The notes beneath the pieces are model-generated. The model saw only the letters and a program-made list of their open reading frames with translations, ran no database searches and was not told the DNA's origin. DNA of 64,000 bases, taken from positions 1 through 64,000 of the forward strand of contig JAUVVY010000019.1 of NCBI GenBank assembly GCA_030604405.1. The letters run 5' to 3'. Of this stretch, positions 36,283 to 43,873 are shown one piece after another. The stretch's first letter is position 1; each line of letters begins with the position of its first letter. The DNA is from a bacterium. GTDB lineage: Bacteria > Armatimonadota > Zipacnadia > Zipacnadales > UBA11051. Made by a program: the position numbers and the translations under genes.

Positions 36283-37218
36283 CTAGCTTTCGCCACAGCG
36301 GTCGAGCAACTGCTCCCATTTGTAGTCAACGCGCTCCTGGATCTGCCTGCGGACCTCCTCGCCCTGGTCGCCCTTGAACAGATGGCGGAAGCGGCCCTGC
36401 TTGCTGAGGAATTCGTCAACAGGCACCTTCTCCTTCGGCCTGTAATTAAGCTTCCACTCGCCGTGATCCACTTCGTAAAGCGGCCAGAAGCAAGTATCGG
36501 CGGCGAGCTGGGAGATGGATACGGTCTCTTCAGGAGCACAGCGCCAGCCGAGTGGGCATGGTGTCAATACATTGATGAACGAAGGCCCATCAATCTCGAA
36601 GGCGCGCTCGGCCTTGCGGGTAATGTCGCGCCAACGGCCTGGGATGGTCTGGGCCGCATAAGGCATATCATGGGCCGCCATGCACGCCGTGAGGTCCTTC
36701 TGGTACTTGGTCTTGCCCGGGATGAGTTTGCCGGCGGGACTGGTGGTGGTGTTCGCTCCCAGCGGGCTTGCAGATGAGCGTTGGATACCTGTATTCATGT
36801 AAGCCTGGTTGTTGAGACAGACGTACAGGAGTTTGTGCCCGCGCTCCACAGCCCCGGACAAAGCCTGAAAGCCGATATCGTAGGTACCACCGTCACCGGC
36901 GAAGGCCACGAAGTTGTAATTAGTATCAGCATCAATCTTGCCCTGGTTCTTGAGCGACTGGTACATGGCCTCCATACCGGCCGCCACAGCAGCGGCATTT
37001 TCAAAGGCGATGTGAAGCCACGGGATAGTCCAGGCGGTGTAGGGGAAGATGGTGGTCGAGACTTCCAGACAGCCGGTGGCGTTAGCGGCAATGACCGGGT
37101 CGTCACTGGCGGCCAGAATCTGCTTGACGACTATAGGCTCACCGCAGCCCGGGCAGAGGCGATGACCGGCGGTTAAACGCACAGGGCTTTCGGAAAGCTG
37201 CTTCAAGTTCTTTGGCAT
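36283..37218 (-). CDS. porB: 2-oxoacid:ferredoxin oxidoreductase beta subunit (PorB)
   Basis: The 311-residue thiamine-diphosphate subunit has N-terminal CPGCGEP with further cysteines for a 4Fe-4S cluster, and the ThDP/Mg motif GDGGTYDIGFQALSGAVERG ending in NNQAYMNTGIQRS. The latter pattern is typical of pyruvate-specific PorB. With the alpha, gamma and delta subunits upstream it should oxidise pyruvate and CoA to acetyl-CoA and CO2 while reducing ferredoxin, or run in reverse. GGAGG lies just before the ATG. The substrate could also be another 2-oxoacid. Confidence 0.93.
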   Translation of the reverse strand: MPKNLKQLSESPVRLTAGHRLCPGCGEPIVVKQILAASDDPVIAANATGCLEVSTTIFPYTAWTIPWLHIAFENAAAVAAGMEAMYQSLKNQGKIDADTNYNFVAFAGDGGTYDIGFQALSGAVERGHKLLYVCLNNQAYMNTGIQRSSASPLGANTTTSPAGKLIPGKTKYQKDLTACMAAHDMPYAAQTIPGRWRDITRKAERAFEIDGPSFINVLTPCPLGWRCAPEETVSISQLAADTCFWPLYEVDHGEWKLNYRPKEKVPVDEFLSKQGRFRHLFKGDQGEEVRRQIQERVDYKWEQLLDRCGES

Positions 37219-37287
37219 TGTAACCCTCCTATGGAAATCCGACGCGGTTGAGTTTCTTTCAGCGGCTGCGAAGGCTTGCGCGCGCAG

Positions 37288-38469
37288 CTATTCGCGGACA
37301 CTCAACCACGTGCAGACTTGTTCTACTTTGCCTGTATCAGCGATCTCCATCAGCCCGCGATAGACAGACTCGATGTCCGCGGGCTTGACCGTACGGCCGC
37401 CGAGGCCGTAGATGACGTTGTTTATCGGCACTGTCTGGCCGCCCGTGTACATGGCGGCTGCGATTTCGTGGAAAAGCGGCCCGCTACCGGCCCCGAAGGA
37501 AGCAGCGCGGTCCATCACACATACGGCCTTGCAGCCGGCCAATGCCGCAGCGATCTCCTCGCCGGGGAACGGCCGGAAGCAACGCAGTTTCAGCAGCCCG
37601 GCCTTGACGCCCTCGTCACGCAGCTTGTCCACCACGTCCTTTGCGGTTCCCGCCGCCGAACTCATCGCCACCACGGCGATGTCTGCATCGTCGAGGCCCA
37701 GAGTTTCCATCAGGCCGTACTCGCGGCCGAATGTCTCGCCGAAGCGCTTGCCCTCCTCAATGACGGCCTGTTTGGCCGCCGGATAGGCTTGCCACTGGCT
37801 GTATTTGTGCTCGATGTAGTAGTCGTAGAGGTCGATCGGGCCCATAGTGTAAGGGTTTTCGACATCCAGCAGCGGCTCATTGGGCTTATACGGGCCGATC
37901 CACTCGCGCACCGCCTCGTCGTCCTCGACCTCCAGCATCTCATAGGAGTGGCTTACCAGGAAGCCGTCGAGGCAGCTCATAACCGGCAGCCGGACATCCA
38001 TCCGCTCGCCGATGGCAACAGCCTGGATCAGGTTGTCGTAGCACTCCTGAACGTTTTCGGAGTAAAGCTGAATCCAGCCGGCGTCCCTGGTGCCCATGGT
38101 GTCGGAATGGTCGCAGTGGATGTTGATGTTGCCGGAAAGGGCGCGGTTGACGACGGTGAGGATGACCGGCTGGCGGAACGACGCGGTGATGTAAAGGATC
38201 TCCCACATCAGGGCCAGACCGTTGGCCGATGTTACGTTCATCACCCTGCCGCCGGCGGCAGCCGCAGCGGTACATGCGCTCATCGCAGAGTGCTCGGATT
38301 CGACGGCTACGTAGTTGGTATCAACTTCACCGTCGGCGACGAAATTGGCGAAGGTCTGTACTATCTCGGTGGAGGGCGTAATCGGATACGCGGCTACCAC
38401 GTCCGGGTTGATCTGGCGCATGGCTTCAGCGACAGCCAGGTTGCCCTCCAGCGGCTGTAATTGTCCCAC
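37288..38469 (-). CDS. porA: 2-oxoacid:ferredoxin oxidoreductase alpha subunit (PorA)
   Basis: The 393-residue protein starts with GTG at 38469 after AAGGAGG. It has the pyrimidine-binding domain (AAYPITPSTEIVQTFANFV, VESEHSAMSACTAAAAAGGR, TSANGLALMWEILY) and the transketolase C-terminal-like domain (GLLKLRCFRPFPGEEI). It is the third gene of the C-D-A-B order characteristic of four-subunit pyruvate:ferredoxin oxidoreductases of anaerobes and archaea. Confidence 0.93.
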   Translation of the reverse strand: MGQLQPLEGNLAVAEAMRQINPDVVAAYPITPSTEIVQTFANFVADGEVDTNYVAVESEHSAMSACTAAAAAGGRVMNVTSANGLALMWEILYITASFRQPVILTVVNRALSGNINIHCDHSDTMGTRDAGWIQLYSENVQECYDNLIQAVAIGERMDVRLPVMSCLDGFLVSHSYEMLEVEDDEAVREWIGPYKPNEPLLDVENPYTMGPIDLYDYYIEHKYSQWQAYPAAKQAVIEEGKRFGETFGREYGLMETLGLDDADIAVVAMSSAAGTAKDVVDKLRDEGVKAGLLKLRCFRPFPGEEIAAALAGCKAVCVMDRAASFGAGSGPLFHEIAAAMYTGGQTVPINNVIYGLGGRTVKPADIESVYRGLMEIADTGKVEQVCTWLSVRE

Positions 38470-38532
38470 AGGTGTGACCTCCTTGTGTCAGCTTGCAGGC
38501 TCTGGAGTCTCAGGCCAGAGCTATTGGTGGCC

Positions 38533-38847
38533 TTATTTGTCTTCCTCTTCGGGCATATCTCCGCCGGGCTGCATGGTGATGCAGTCTTTCGGGCAGACCT
38601 GAGCGCAGATGCCGCAGCCCTTGCAGTGCTTGGGGTCAAGAGCGACAACCTTCTGATCCTTGACGAGAACGGAATTGTCAGGGCAGTAGATCCAGCAGAA
38701 GAGACACTGGATGCAGCATTCATCATCGCGCACCGGGTGGGCGCTGCGCCACCCGCTGACGTCGTATTCTTCGGCGTTCCCCGCTTGAGGGATGACACCG
38801 CCGTCGGCCATTTCATGCCATTTCGCGTCCGGTGGGTAAACTCTCAT
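38533..38847 (-). CDS. porD: 2-oxoacid:ferredoxin oxidoreductase delta subunit (PorD, 2[4Fe-4S])
   Basis: The 104-residue ferredoxin-like subunit has two cluster motifs, CIQCLFCWIYCP and CKGCGICAQVCP. A 40-residue N-terminal segment precedes them, as in PorD. It conveys electrons from the catalytic subunits to soluble ferredoxin. The ATG overlaps the porC stop by 4 bp, with GGAGG upstream. Confidence 0.93.
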   Translation of the reverse strand: MRVYPPDAKWHEMADGGVIPQAGNAEEYDVSGWRSAHPVRDDECCIQCLFCWIYCPDNSVLVKDQKVVALDPKHCKGCGICAQVCPKDCITMQPGGDMPEEEDK

Positions 38848-39416
38848 GCTACCTGCACCTCCTCGTAAGCGCGCTGGATAGCTTGCTTGTTGCCTTCGAC
38901 GACGGCGGGCGGGAGTTTTTCAGAGAGCTGTTTCTCGACGGCTTTGAGGGTGGTTTCGAGGTCGAGCACATCACTGACCTTTGCCAGAGCGCCGAGCATG
39001 GGTGTGTTGGGCATCTCGCGCCCGATCGTGTCCACCGAGATGGCGCTTGCATCCACAGTGCACAGCTCGACATTGGGGTTTGCAAGCTCCTGCCTGATTT
39101 CGTCGGGGCTCTTGTCAGTGTTGATGATGATCAGGCCGCCATCAGCTAAGCCGTCGGTGACGTTTTCGGTCTCCAGCAGGCTCGAGTCGAGAACGACTAC
39201 GATATCGGGGTTGTCAATGCTCGAGCGTAGTCTGATTGGCGCGTCCGAAATCCGGACGTAAGAGCGCATCGGCGCACCACGCCGTTCCGCCCCGTATTCA
39301 GGGAAGGCTTGCACATTCCAGCCTTGCCCGGCGGCGGCGATTGCCAGCACATAGCCGGCAGTCTTGGCGCCTTGTCCGCCGCGGCCATGCCAGCGGACTT
39401 CCGTCAAATTCGCCAT
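38844..39416 (-). CDS. porC: 2-oxoacid:ferredoxin oxidoreductase gamma subunit (PorC)
   Basis: The 190-residue protein has RWHGRGGQGAKTAGYVLA at the start and FPEYGAERRGAPMRSYVRI, the hallmarks of the gamma domain. I chose the ATG at 39416, where AAGGAGG lies at proper distance; the longer frame from 39443 has no such site. It is the first gene of the por operon and is preceded by a 170-nt leader containing a hairpin. Confidence 0.93.
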   Translation of the reverse strand: MANLTEVRWHGRGGQGAKTAGYVLAIAAAGQGWNVQAFPEYGAERRGAPMRSYVRISDAPIRLRSSIDNPDIVVVLDSSLLETENVTDGLADGGLIIINTDKSPDEIRQELANPNVELCTVDASAISVDTIGREMPNTPMLGALAKVSDVLDLETTLKAVEKQLSEKLPPAVVEGNKQAIQRAYEEVQVA

Positions 39417-39529
39417 GGTAGTCCTCCTTGAGGGTGGGTGCATGTAGGTCTGCTACAAGCTGCTGGAGACAGGCCACAAGGCCTGCCGTTGTTGGAATCT
39501 GTGTGAGCTTTCCGGCGCGACAGCGAAAA

Positions 39530-39566
39530 CCGCCCGGCGGTCTCCGAACAGTTTAAGACCGGGCGG
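39530..39566 (-). terminator. hairpin with T-run in the por leader (attenuator or recR terminator)
   Basis: Read on the minus strand, CCGCCCGGTCT pairs with AGACC-GGGCGG (a 3-nt bulge) and is followed by TTTTCGC. It lies between recR and porC, downstream of the predicted por promoter. It could therefore end recR transcripts or attenuate por. Confidence 0.55.
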
Positions 39567-39596
39567 ATCCAAAGTGCCTGGGCACTGCCACACAAT

Positions 39597-39625
39597 AGTC
39601 TATCACCAATTGCTTTCTCTGACAA
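39597..39625 (-). promoter_or_regulatory. predicted promoter of the por operon
   Basis: On the minus strand TTGTCA (39625-39620) and TAGACT (39602-39597) are separated by 17 bp. The -35 matches five of six and the -10 four of six consensus bases. Confidence 0.4.
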
Positions 39626-39642
39626 CCGCTGAAGAAACTGAG

Positions 39643-40248
39643 TTACTGCATTTCACGACGCCCGCTTAGCGCCCTGGCAATAGTCACCTGATCCTGGTAA
39701 TCCAGGTCGGCTCCGACGGGCAGGCCGAGCGCGATGCGGGTGACGACGACACCCGGATATTGCTGCAATAACTGCCGGATATGCTCGGCAGTGGCATCGC
39801 CCTCCACCGAAGGGCTGGTGGCGAGGATCACCTCGCGGATACCATCCTGAGACACGCGGTCGAGCAGGCTATCAATGTTGAGATCACCTGGGCCGATGCC
39901 CTCCAGCGGGGAAAGCACCCCGGCCAGGACGTGGTAGCTGCCTCGGTACTCGCCGGAGCGCTCCAGGGCCATCAGATCGGATACTTCAGCCACGACGCAG
40001 ATTGTGGTCCGATCGCGGGCCGGATCGTCGCAGATCGGGCACAGTTCGCCTTCGGTGTAGTTGTGGCAGACCTGGCAGCGGCCGATGCCATTAGGCAGGG
40101 AGCCGATCGCCTCCCCGAGCGCACGGGCGGCCTCTGGCCCGCTGCGCAGGATGTAAAAGGCCAGTCGCTGGGCGCTCTTTGGGCCGATGCCAGGAAGTCG
40201 CTGCAACTCTTCGATAACTCTTTGTAACGGCCGGGCGTATTGCAACAT
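39643..40248 (-). CDS. recR: recombination protein RecR
   Basis: The 201-residue protein has an HhH segment (LQRLPGIGPKSAQRLAFYIL), a zinc finger (CQVCHNYTEGELCPIC) and a Toprim domain (ICVVAEVSDLMALERSG, then GRYHVLAG-like GSYHVLAGVLSPLEGIGP). With RecO and RecF it loads RecA at gaps. I chose the ATG at 40248, matching the family N-terminus MLQYA. It follows ybaB at close spacing in the widespread dnaX-ybaB-recR order. Confidence 0.96.
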   Translation of the reverse strand: MLQYARPLQRVIEELQRLPGIGPKSAQRLAFYILRSGPEAARALGEAIGSLPNGIGRCQVCHNYTEGELCPICDDPARDRTTICVVAEVSDLMALERSGEYRGSYHVLAGVLSPLEGIGPGDLNIDSLLDRVSQDGIREVILATSPSVEGDATAEHIRQLLQQYPGVVVTRIALGLPVGADLDYQDQVTIARALSGRREMQ

Positions 40249-40264
40249 GATTATCGGGTCTCTG

Positions 40265-40594
40265 CTAGAACCAGTCAGGTATTCCAATGCCCATCTGGCC
40301 CAGCGGAGTTGCCTGGATAATCCTCTCTTTCTTGAGCGCCATCGCTTTGCTCATAACTTCGCGCACCGCGGCGGTAACCAGGTCCTGCAGCAGCTCTATG
40401 TCTTCGGGGTCAACAACGGCCGGGTCAATAACCACCTCAATAAGCTCGCCGTTGCCGGTCGCCCTGGCGGTCACCACGCCGCCGCCGGCAGTGGCCTCGA
40501 CGGTAGTTGCAGCCAACTCCGCCAGGGCCTGCTGCATCTTCTCCCGCATCCCGCCTAGTTGCGCCTCGATCAGCTTCTGGAAGGGATTCAACAT
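40265..40594 (-). CDS. ybaB: nucleoid-associated protein YbaB/EbfC family
   Basis: The 109-residue protein starts at the ATG at 40594 (GGGGAG 8 nt upstream). It has the family pattern EKMQQALAELAATTVEATAG followed by GGVVTARATGNGELIEVVID and DLVTAAVREVMSKA. It forms a DNA-binding dimer. It lies 25 bp after dnaX and 16 bp before recR. The C-terminus ends MGIGIPDWF. Confidence 0.95.
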   Translation of the reverse strand: MLNPFQKLIEAQLGGMREKMQQALAELAATTVEATAGGGVVTARATGNGELIEVVIDPAVVDPEDIELLQDLVTAAVREVMSKAMALKKERIIQATPLGQMGIGIPDWF

Positions 40595-40619
40595 TTTGCT
40601 TACTCCCCAATGTGGCTTT

Positions 40620-42353
40620 CTATTGGTCGGGCTCTTGCTGATCGGTGACTTCTTCACTGCCCGCAAACAGGCTCAGGGTCTGTGCCACGGCCTGCTCAGG
40701 CGTCATGGGCGCTTGTTCATCAGCCTGGGGCTTCTCTTGCGTATCTGCCTGCTGCGGTTCAACCGGTGTGGGCGACTCCGGCTCCTGCGTCTGGGCGGCC
40801 GGCTCATCGGCAGCGGGACCGGGTTCGGGCGCAGGTGGTACAGAGCCTGTCCGAGCCGCCTCGACCTGGCGCTTTAACTCGTCAGGGTCGTCGAAAAGAC
40901 GGCACTCTATGCTCAGCTTGCGGCCGCAGAGACGACCGGCGGCTTCCTCAACCGCGCTCTTGTAATCGTCTTCGATCTTCCTGTAGTGGAATTGGGCGTG
41001 AAAGCCGATGGTGAGTATGTCGTTTTCAAATGCAACCGGGCTGCCTTCACGCAAAATGGCGCCAACCGGCATGTGGCCCATCCGCTTGAGTTCATCGGGC
41101 ATGCGATCCCAAATCTGGACAATCAGTGGCAAACTGAGTTCCTGGCCCTCGGCGACCACAGGATGAGCTGCCGGTGGCTCAGGCGGGGCGGGAGGCTGGG
41201 CCTCCGCCTGCGTAGGACGTGCGGCGGGCTGCTGCTGGCTGGGCTGCGCAGATGGTTGGACAAGCTCCGGGGGGCGGGTGAGCTGGGCCAGGCCCACCTC
41301 CACCAGCAACGCATGCTGGGAACTGCGCTTGAGCTGGGTCTGCAACTCGGCCAGCGTCTTGACCGCATCCAGCAGCTTGTCCTCGCCCAGTGCCTCAGCC
41401 TGAGTCTGCATCTGCTCGGTCGCCTCGGCGGACATGCGCAGCCCCTCGGCCGCATCACCGGCGATCCGCAACCGCAGCAGATCGCGCAGGTAGATAGTAA
41501 GATCCTCTACCAGCCGCACCAGGTCCTTGCCTTCTGCGATGGCCTGGTCCACAGAGGCGAAGCAGGCTGCGACATCGCCACTGATGATCTCGTTGGTGAT
41601 GCGGCTGAGCAGCTCGCGGTCGGTGACGCCGAGCACCTCGTTCACCACATCGAGGCTGATGGGGCCGTCGGCATAGGCGACGACCTGGTCGAATATGCTC
41701 TGGGCGTCACGTATGGCGCCGTCGGCGGCATGAGCTATTGCCCTCAGCGCGGCGTCATCGGCCTCGACTTGCTCCTGGTCGGCGATTATGCGCAGCGACG
41801 CGATGATGTCGGCCAGTGTAATAGAGCGGAACTCAAAATGCTGGCAGCGGGAAAGGATCGTCGGAATTATCTTGTTCGCCTCAGTGGTCAGCAACATGAA
41901 TACTACGTGGTCGGGCGGCTCTTCGAGCGTCTTGAGTAGCGCGTTGTTGGCTTCGGGTGTTAGCTGGTGGGCCTCATCGAGAATGTAGATCTTGTAGCGC
42001 CCCTCGGCAGGAGCAAACTTTACCTTCTCGCGAAGGTCGCGGATATCGTCAATGCCCCGGTTCGATGCCGCGTCCATTTCGATTGTGTCCATGGCATTGC
42101 CGGCAATAATGGCCTTGCACATGTCACATTCGCCGCAGGGCTCGGGAGTAGGGCCTTTTTCGCAGTTGAGCGCGGCAGCCAGAATGCGAGCGGTGGAGGT
42201 CTTACCGGTGCCCCGGGGGCCGGTGAAAAGGTACGCGTGGGCGACACGGTCGCTGGCCAGAGCGTTCTTCAGGGTCTTGGCGATGTGCTGTTGGCCGATG
42301 ACGTCGTCAAAGCGCTTGGGGCGATACTTGAGACTGAAAGAGACGTAGGGCAT
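40620..42353 (-). CDS. dnaX: DNA polymerase III subunits gamma and tau
   Basis: The 577-residue clamp-loader ATPase has Walker A GPRGTGKT at 45-52, a four-cysteine zinc module (CEKGPTPEPCGECDMC) and DEAH-like ILDEAHQLTPEA. A Pro/Gln/Ala-rich linker at about 355-405 leads to a DnaX C-terminal domain and a second Pro/Glu-rich tail. The start at 42353 (MPYVSFSLKYRP) matches the family. I see no A-rich slippery site for a gamma frameshift. SRP RNA lies directly upstream. Confidence 0.95.
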   Translation of the reverse strand: MPYVSFSLKYRPKRFDDVIGQQHIAKTLKNALASDRVAHAYLFTGPRGTGKTSTARILAAALNCEKGPTPEPCGECDMCKAIIAGNAMDTIEMDAASNRGIDDIRDLREKVKFAPAEGRYKIYILDEAHQLTPEANNALLKTLEEPPDHVVFMLLTTEANKIIPTILSRCQHFEFRSITLADIIASLRIIADQEQVEADDAALRAIAHAADGAIRDAQSIFDQVVAYADGPISLDVVNEVLGVTDRELLSRITNEIISGDVAACFASVDQAIAEGKDLVRLVEDLTIYLRDLLRLRIAGDAAEGLRMSAEATEQMQTQAEALGEDKLLDAVKTLAELQTQLKRSSQHALLVEVGLAQLTRPPELVQPSAQPSQQQPAARPTQAEAQPPAPPEPPAAHPVVAEGQELSLPLIVQIWDRMPDELKRMGHMPVGAILREGSPVAFENDILTIGFHAQFHYRKIEDDYKSAVEEAAGRLCGRKLSIECRLFDDPDELKRQVEAARTGSVPPAPEPGPAADEPAAQTQEPESPTPVEPQQADTQEKPQADEQAPMTPEQAVAQTLSLFAGSEEVTDQQEPDQ

Positions 42354-42457
42354 ATATGAACGCTCCACTGTTTGCTCGTCTGGCCCGAATCCGACAATTA
42401 CAGGACATCGTCGAGCGATTCGGAGTACGCGACAGGCAAAGGGATGGTTTGCTTAAT

Positions 42458-42725
42458 GGCCGCGCACCCACCTTCGATAGCGCAGGCCAGGCGTTACTCA
42501 GGTGGCTTGCTCCGGCCAGGCGGTCCGCGGCACAACAAGCTTACTGCCTACCGCTGCTTCCTTTCGGACCTGACGGAGTTCAGCAGGGCTCGTTTGCGCG
42601 GGGCCCGGCCTTCAACACCGCCCGCCTGAGGCAGACCCTAGACTGCGAAACCTCTAGTGGGAATTGTACCCCTCTATGGCGGATTGAGGGTTCAGGATAC
42701 CGCCAGCCTCCCGTCTAGCGCGGCC
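42458..42725 (-). ncRNA. ffs: signal recognition particle RNA, long (Alu-containing) bacterial type
   Basis: The minus strand holds the conserved apical domain GTCAGGTCCGAAAGGAAGCA (about 42553-42572), where GAAA forms the tetraloop. Ends are set by an 8-bp terminal pairing, GGCCGCGC (42725-42718) with GCGCGGCC (42465-42458), giving about 268 nt. The 5' part (ACGGGAGGCTGGCGG, then CCTGAACCCTCAATCCGCC) and the 3' part (GAGTAACGCCTGGCC) match the Bacillus-type 6S SRP RNA rather than the short 4.5S form. The tRNA-Ser / SRP RNA / dnaX order is also known from Firmicutes. Confidence 0.93.
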
Positions 42726-42731
42726 AAAATC

Positions 42732-42759
42732 AATATCGCGTCAAAGATCACCTGATCAA
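42732..42759 (-). promoter_or_regulatory. predicted promoter of the SRP RNA
   Basis: On the minus strand TTGATC (42759-42754) and GATATT (42737-42732) have a 16-bp spacer. The predicted first nucleotide falls 7 nt further on, exactly at the SRP RNA 5' end derived from terminal pairing. Confidence 0.5.
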
Positions 42760-42839
42760 GCATTACACAATGCCTCATTGCACAGTACGAGCATTCGGCG
42801 TCAGAGTGCTGATACCTCTAGTCGGCTGTGAAAGTTGTG

Positions 42840-42929
42840 TGGCGGAGAGGGTGGGATTCGAACCCACGTGCCCCTTGCGGGACAACGCGCTCTCCAGGCG
42901 CGCACCTTCGGCCGCTCGGTCACCTCTCC
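42840..42929 (-). tRNA. tRNA-Ser (anticodon GGA)
   Basis: A 90-nt class II tRNA including an encoded CCA. The acceptor GGAGAGG pairs with CCTCTCC, the anticodon loop is CTGGAGA, there is a long variable arm, and the T loop is TTCGAAT. It reads UCC and UCU. Confidence 0.95.
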
Positions 42930-42988
42930 GGCAGTCTGCGACTTCGCCGCAGTCACGACTCAGGACTGCATGCCCGTTGCAAATCTTG

Positions 42989-43080
42989 TGGCGGAGAGGG
43001 TGGGATTCGAACCCACGAACGGGGGTGAACCCGTTACACGATTTCGAGTCGTGCGCATTCATCCGCTCTGCCACCTCTCC
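42989..43080 (-). tRNA. tRNA-Ser (anticodon CGA)
   Basis: A 92-nt class II tRNA with an encoded CCA, the same acceptor stem as its neighbour, an anticodon loop centred on CGA and a long variable arm (AACGGGTTCACCCCCGTT). It reads UCG. Confidence 0.95.
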
Positions 43081-43093
43081 GCAAACTTTGTGC

Positions 43094-43170
43094 TGGCGCC
43101 CCCGGCCTGATTCGAACAGGCGGCCTTCAACTTAGGAGGTTGCTGCTCTATCCAGCTGAGCTACGGGGGC
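43094..43170 (-). tRNA. tRNA-Arg (anticodon CCT)
   Basis: A 77-nt tRNA with an encoded CCA. The acceptor GCCCCCG pairs with CGGGGGC, the anticodon loop is CTCCTAA and the T stem is GCCTG/CAGGC. The outermost anticodon-stem pair appears mismatched (G27-A43). It reads AGG. Confidence 0.93.
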
Positions 43171-43242
43171 GCACCAACCTCGGATTGCCCTTACGCTTTC
43201 TGGAACCTTGACCTACCCGAAAGGTGTATCAAGAAGAACACG

Positions 43243-43263
43243 AGTCGGGCTGCAAGCCCGACT
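43243..43263. repeat. triloop hairpin AGTCGGGCT-gca-AGCCCGACT
   Basis: A perfect 9-bp stem with a 3-nt loop lies between two tRNA genes. It is nearly identical to the hairpin at 28606-28624. No T-run follows. Confidence 0.65.
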
Positions 43264-43325
43264 TGTGGTGCAAAGCGTGAAATATGGCGTTTCGGTCGCT
43301 AGCAGACCATGTCAGCATTTTGTAA

Positions 43326-43401
43326 TGGCGCGCCCGCCGTGATTCGAACACGGGACTTCTGCCTCCGCAGGGCAGCGCTCTATCCACTGAGCTACGGACG
43401 C
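43326..43401 (-). tRNA. tRNA-Arg (anticodon GCG)
   Basis: A 76-nt tRNA with an encoded CCA. The acceptor GCGTCCG pairs with CGGGCGC (one G-U). The anticodon stem CTGCC/GGCAG encloses CTGCGGA, giving G34-C35-G36. Most bacteria read CGU/CGC with an ACG anticodon edited to inosine, so GCG is notable. Confidence 0.93.
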
Positions 43402-43479
43402 GCTACTTTGCACACAACGGTTCTGGCACTTCGTCGCCTGGCGGTCAAGACCCGCTGCCGAACCGAAGAGGCTTGCTGC

Positions 43480-43555
43480 TGGTACGCCCGCCGTGATTCG
43501 AACACGGGACTTCTTGCTCCGGAGGCAAGCGCTCTATCCACTGAGCTACGGGCGC
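43480..43555 (-). tRNA. tRNA-Arg (anticodon CCG)
   Basis: A 76-nt tRNA with an encoded CCA. The anticodon stem CTTGC/GCAAG encloses CTCCGGA. The D arm and T arm are identical to those of the GCG neighbour, suggesting duplication. It reads CGG. Confidence 0.94.
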
Positions 43556-43613
43556 ACTGAAAAGTAGTTCTGCGCAATTGGCCATCAGACAACTCAAAGA
43601 GCTTTCTTTCCAG

Positions 43614-43707
43614 TGGCGGAGAGGGCGGGATTCGAACCCGCGATGGAGCTATAAACCCCATAGTCGCTTAGCAGGCGACCGCCTTAAGCCATCTCGGCCA
43701 CCTCTCC
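43614..43707 (-). tRNA. tRNA-Ser (anticodon GCT)
   Basis: A 94-nt class II tRNA with an encoded CCA. The anticodon loop is CTGCTAA, the long variable arm is TATGGGGTTTATAGCTCCAT, and the acceptor GGAGAGG is shared with the other serine tRNAs. It reads AGC and AGU. Confidence 0.95.
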
Positions 43708-43873
43708 GCGCAGGACATCAGTCTATCATAAAACCACGGCCAATTCAAGCACTGGATGATGCAAGCCGTGTACAGTCTGCCTGCAAGTTACATGCCGCGC
43801 GGCCCACGGCAACAGTGCTGTTGGGCGTGGGGGGGCTGAAGATGAGTGGCTCGGGCCTTGGCGGCTCTGAAGG

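Noticed and set aside
42770-43661. Reading frames containing repeated WRRGWDSNPR-like peptides
   Set aside because: These are translations of tRNA genes, a well-known annotation artefact.
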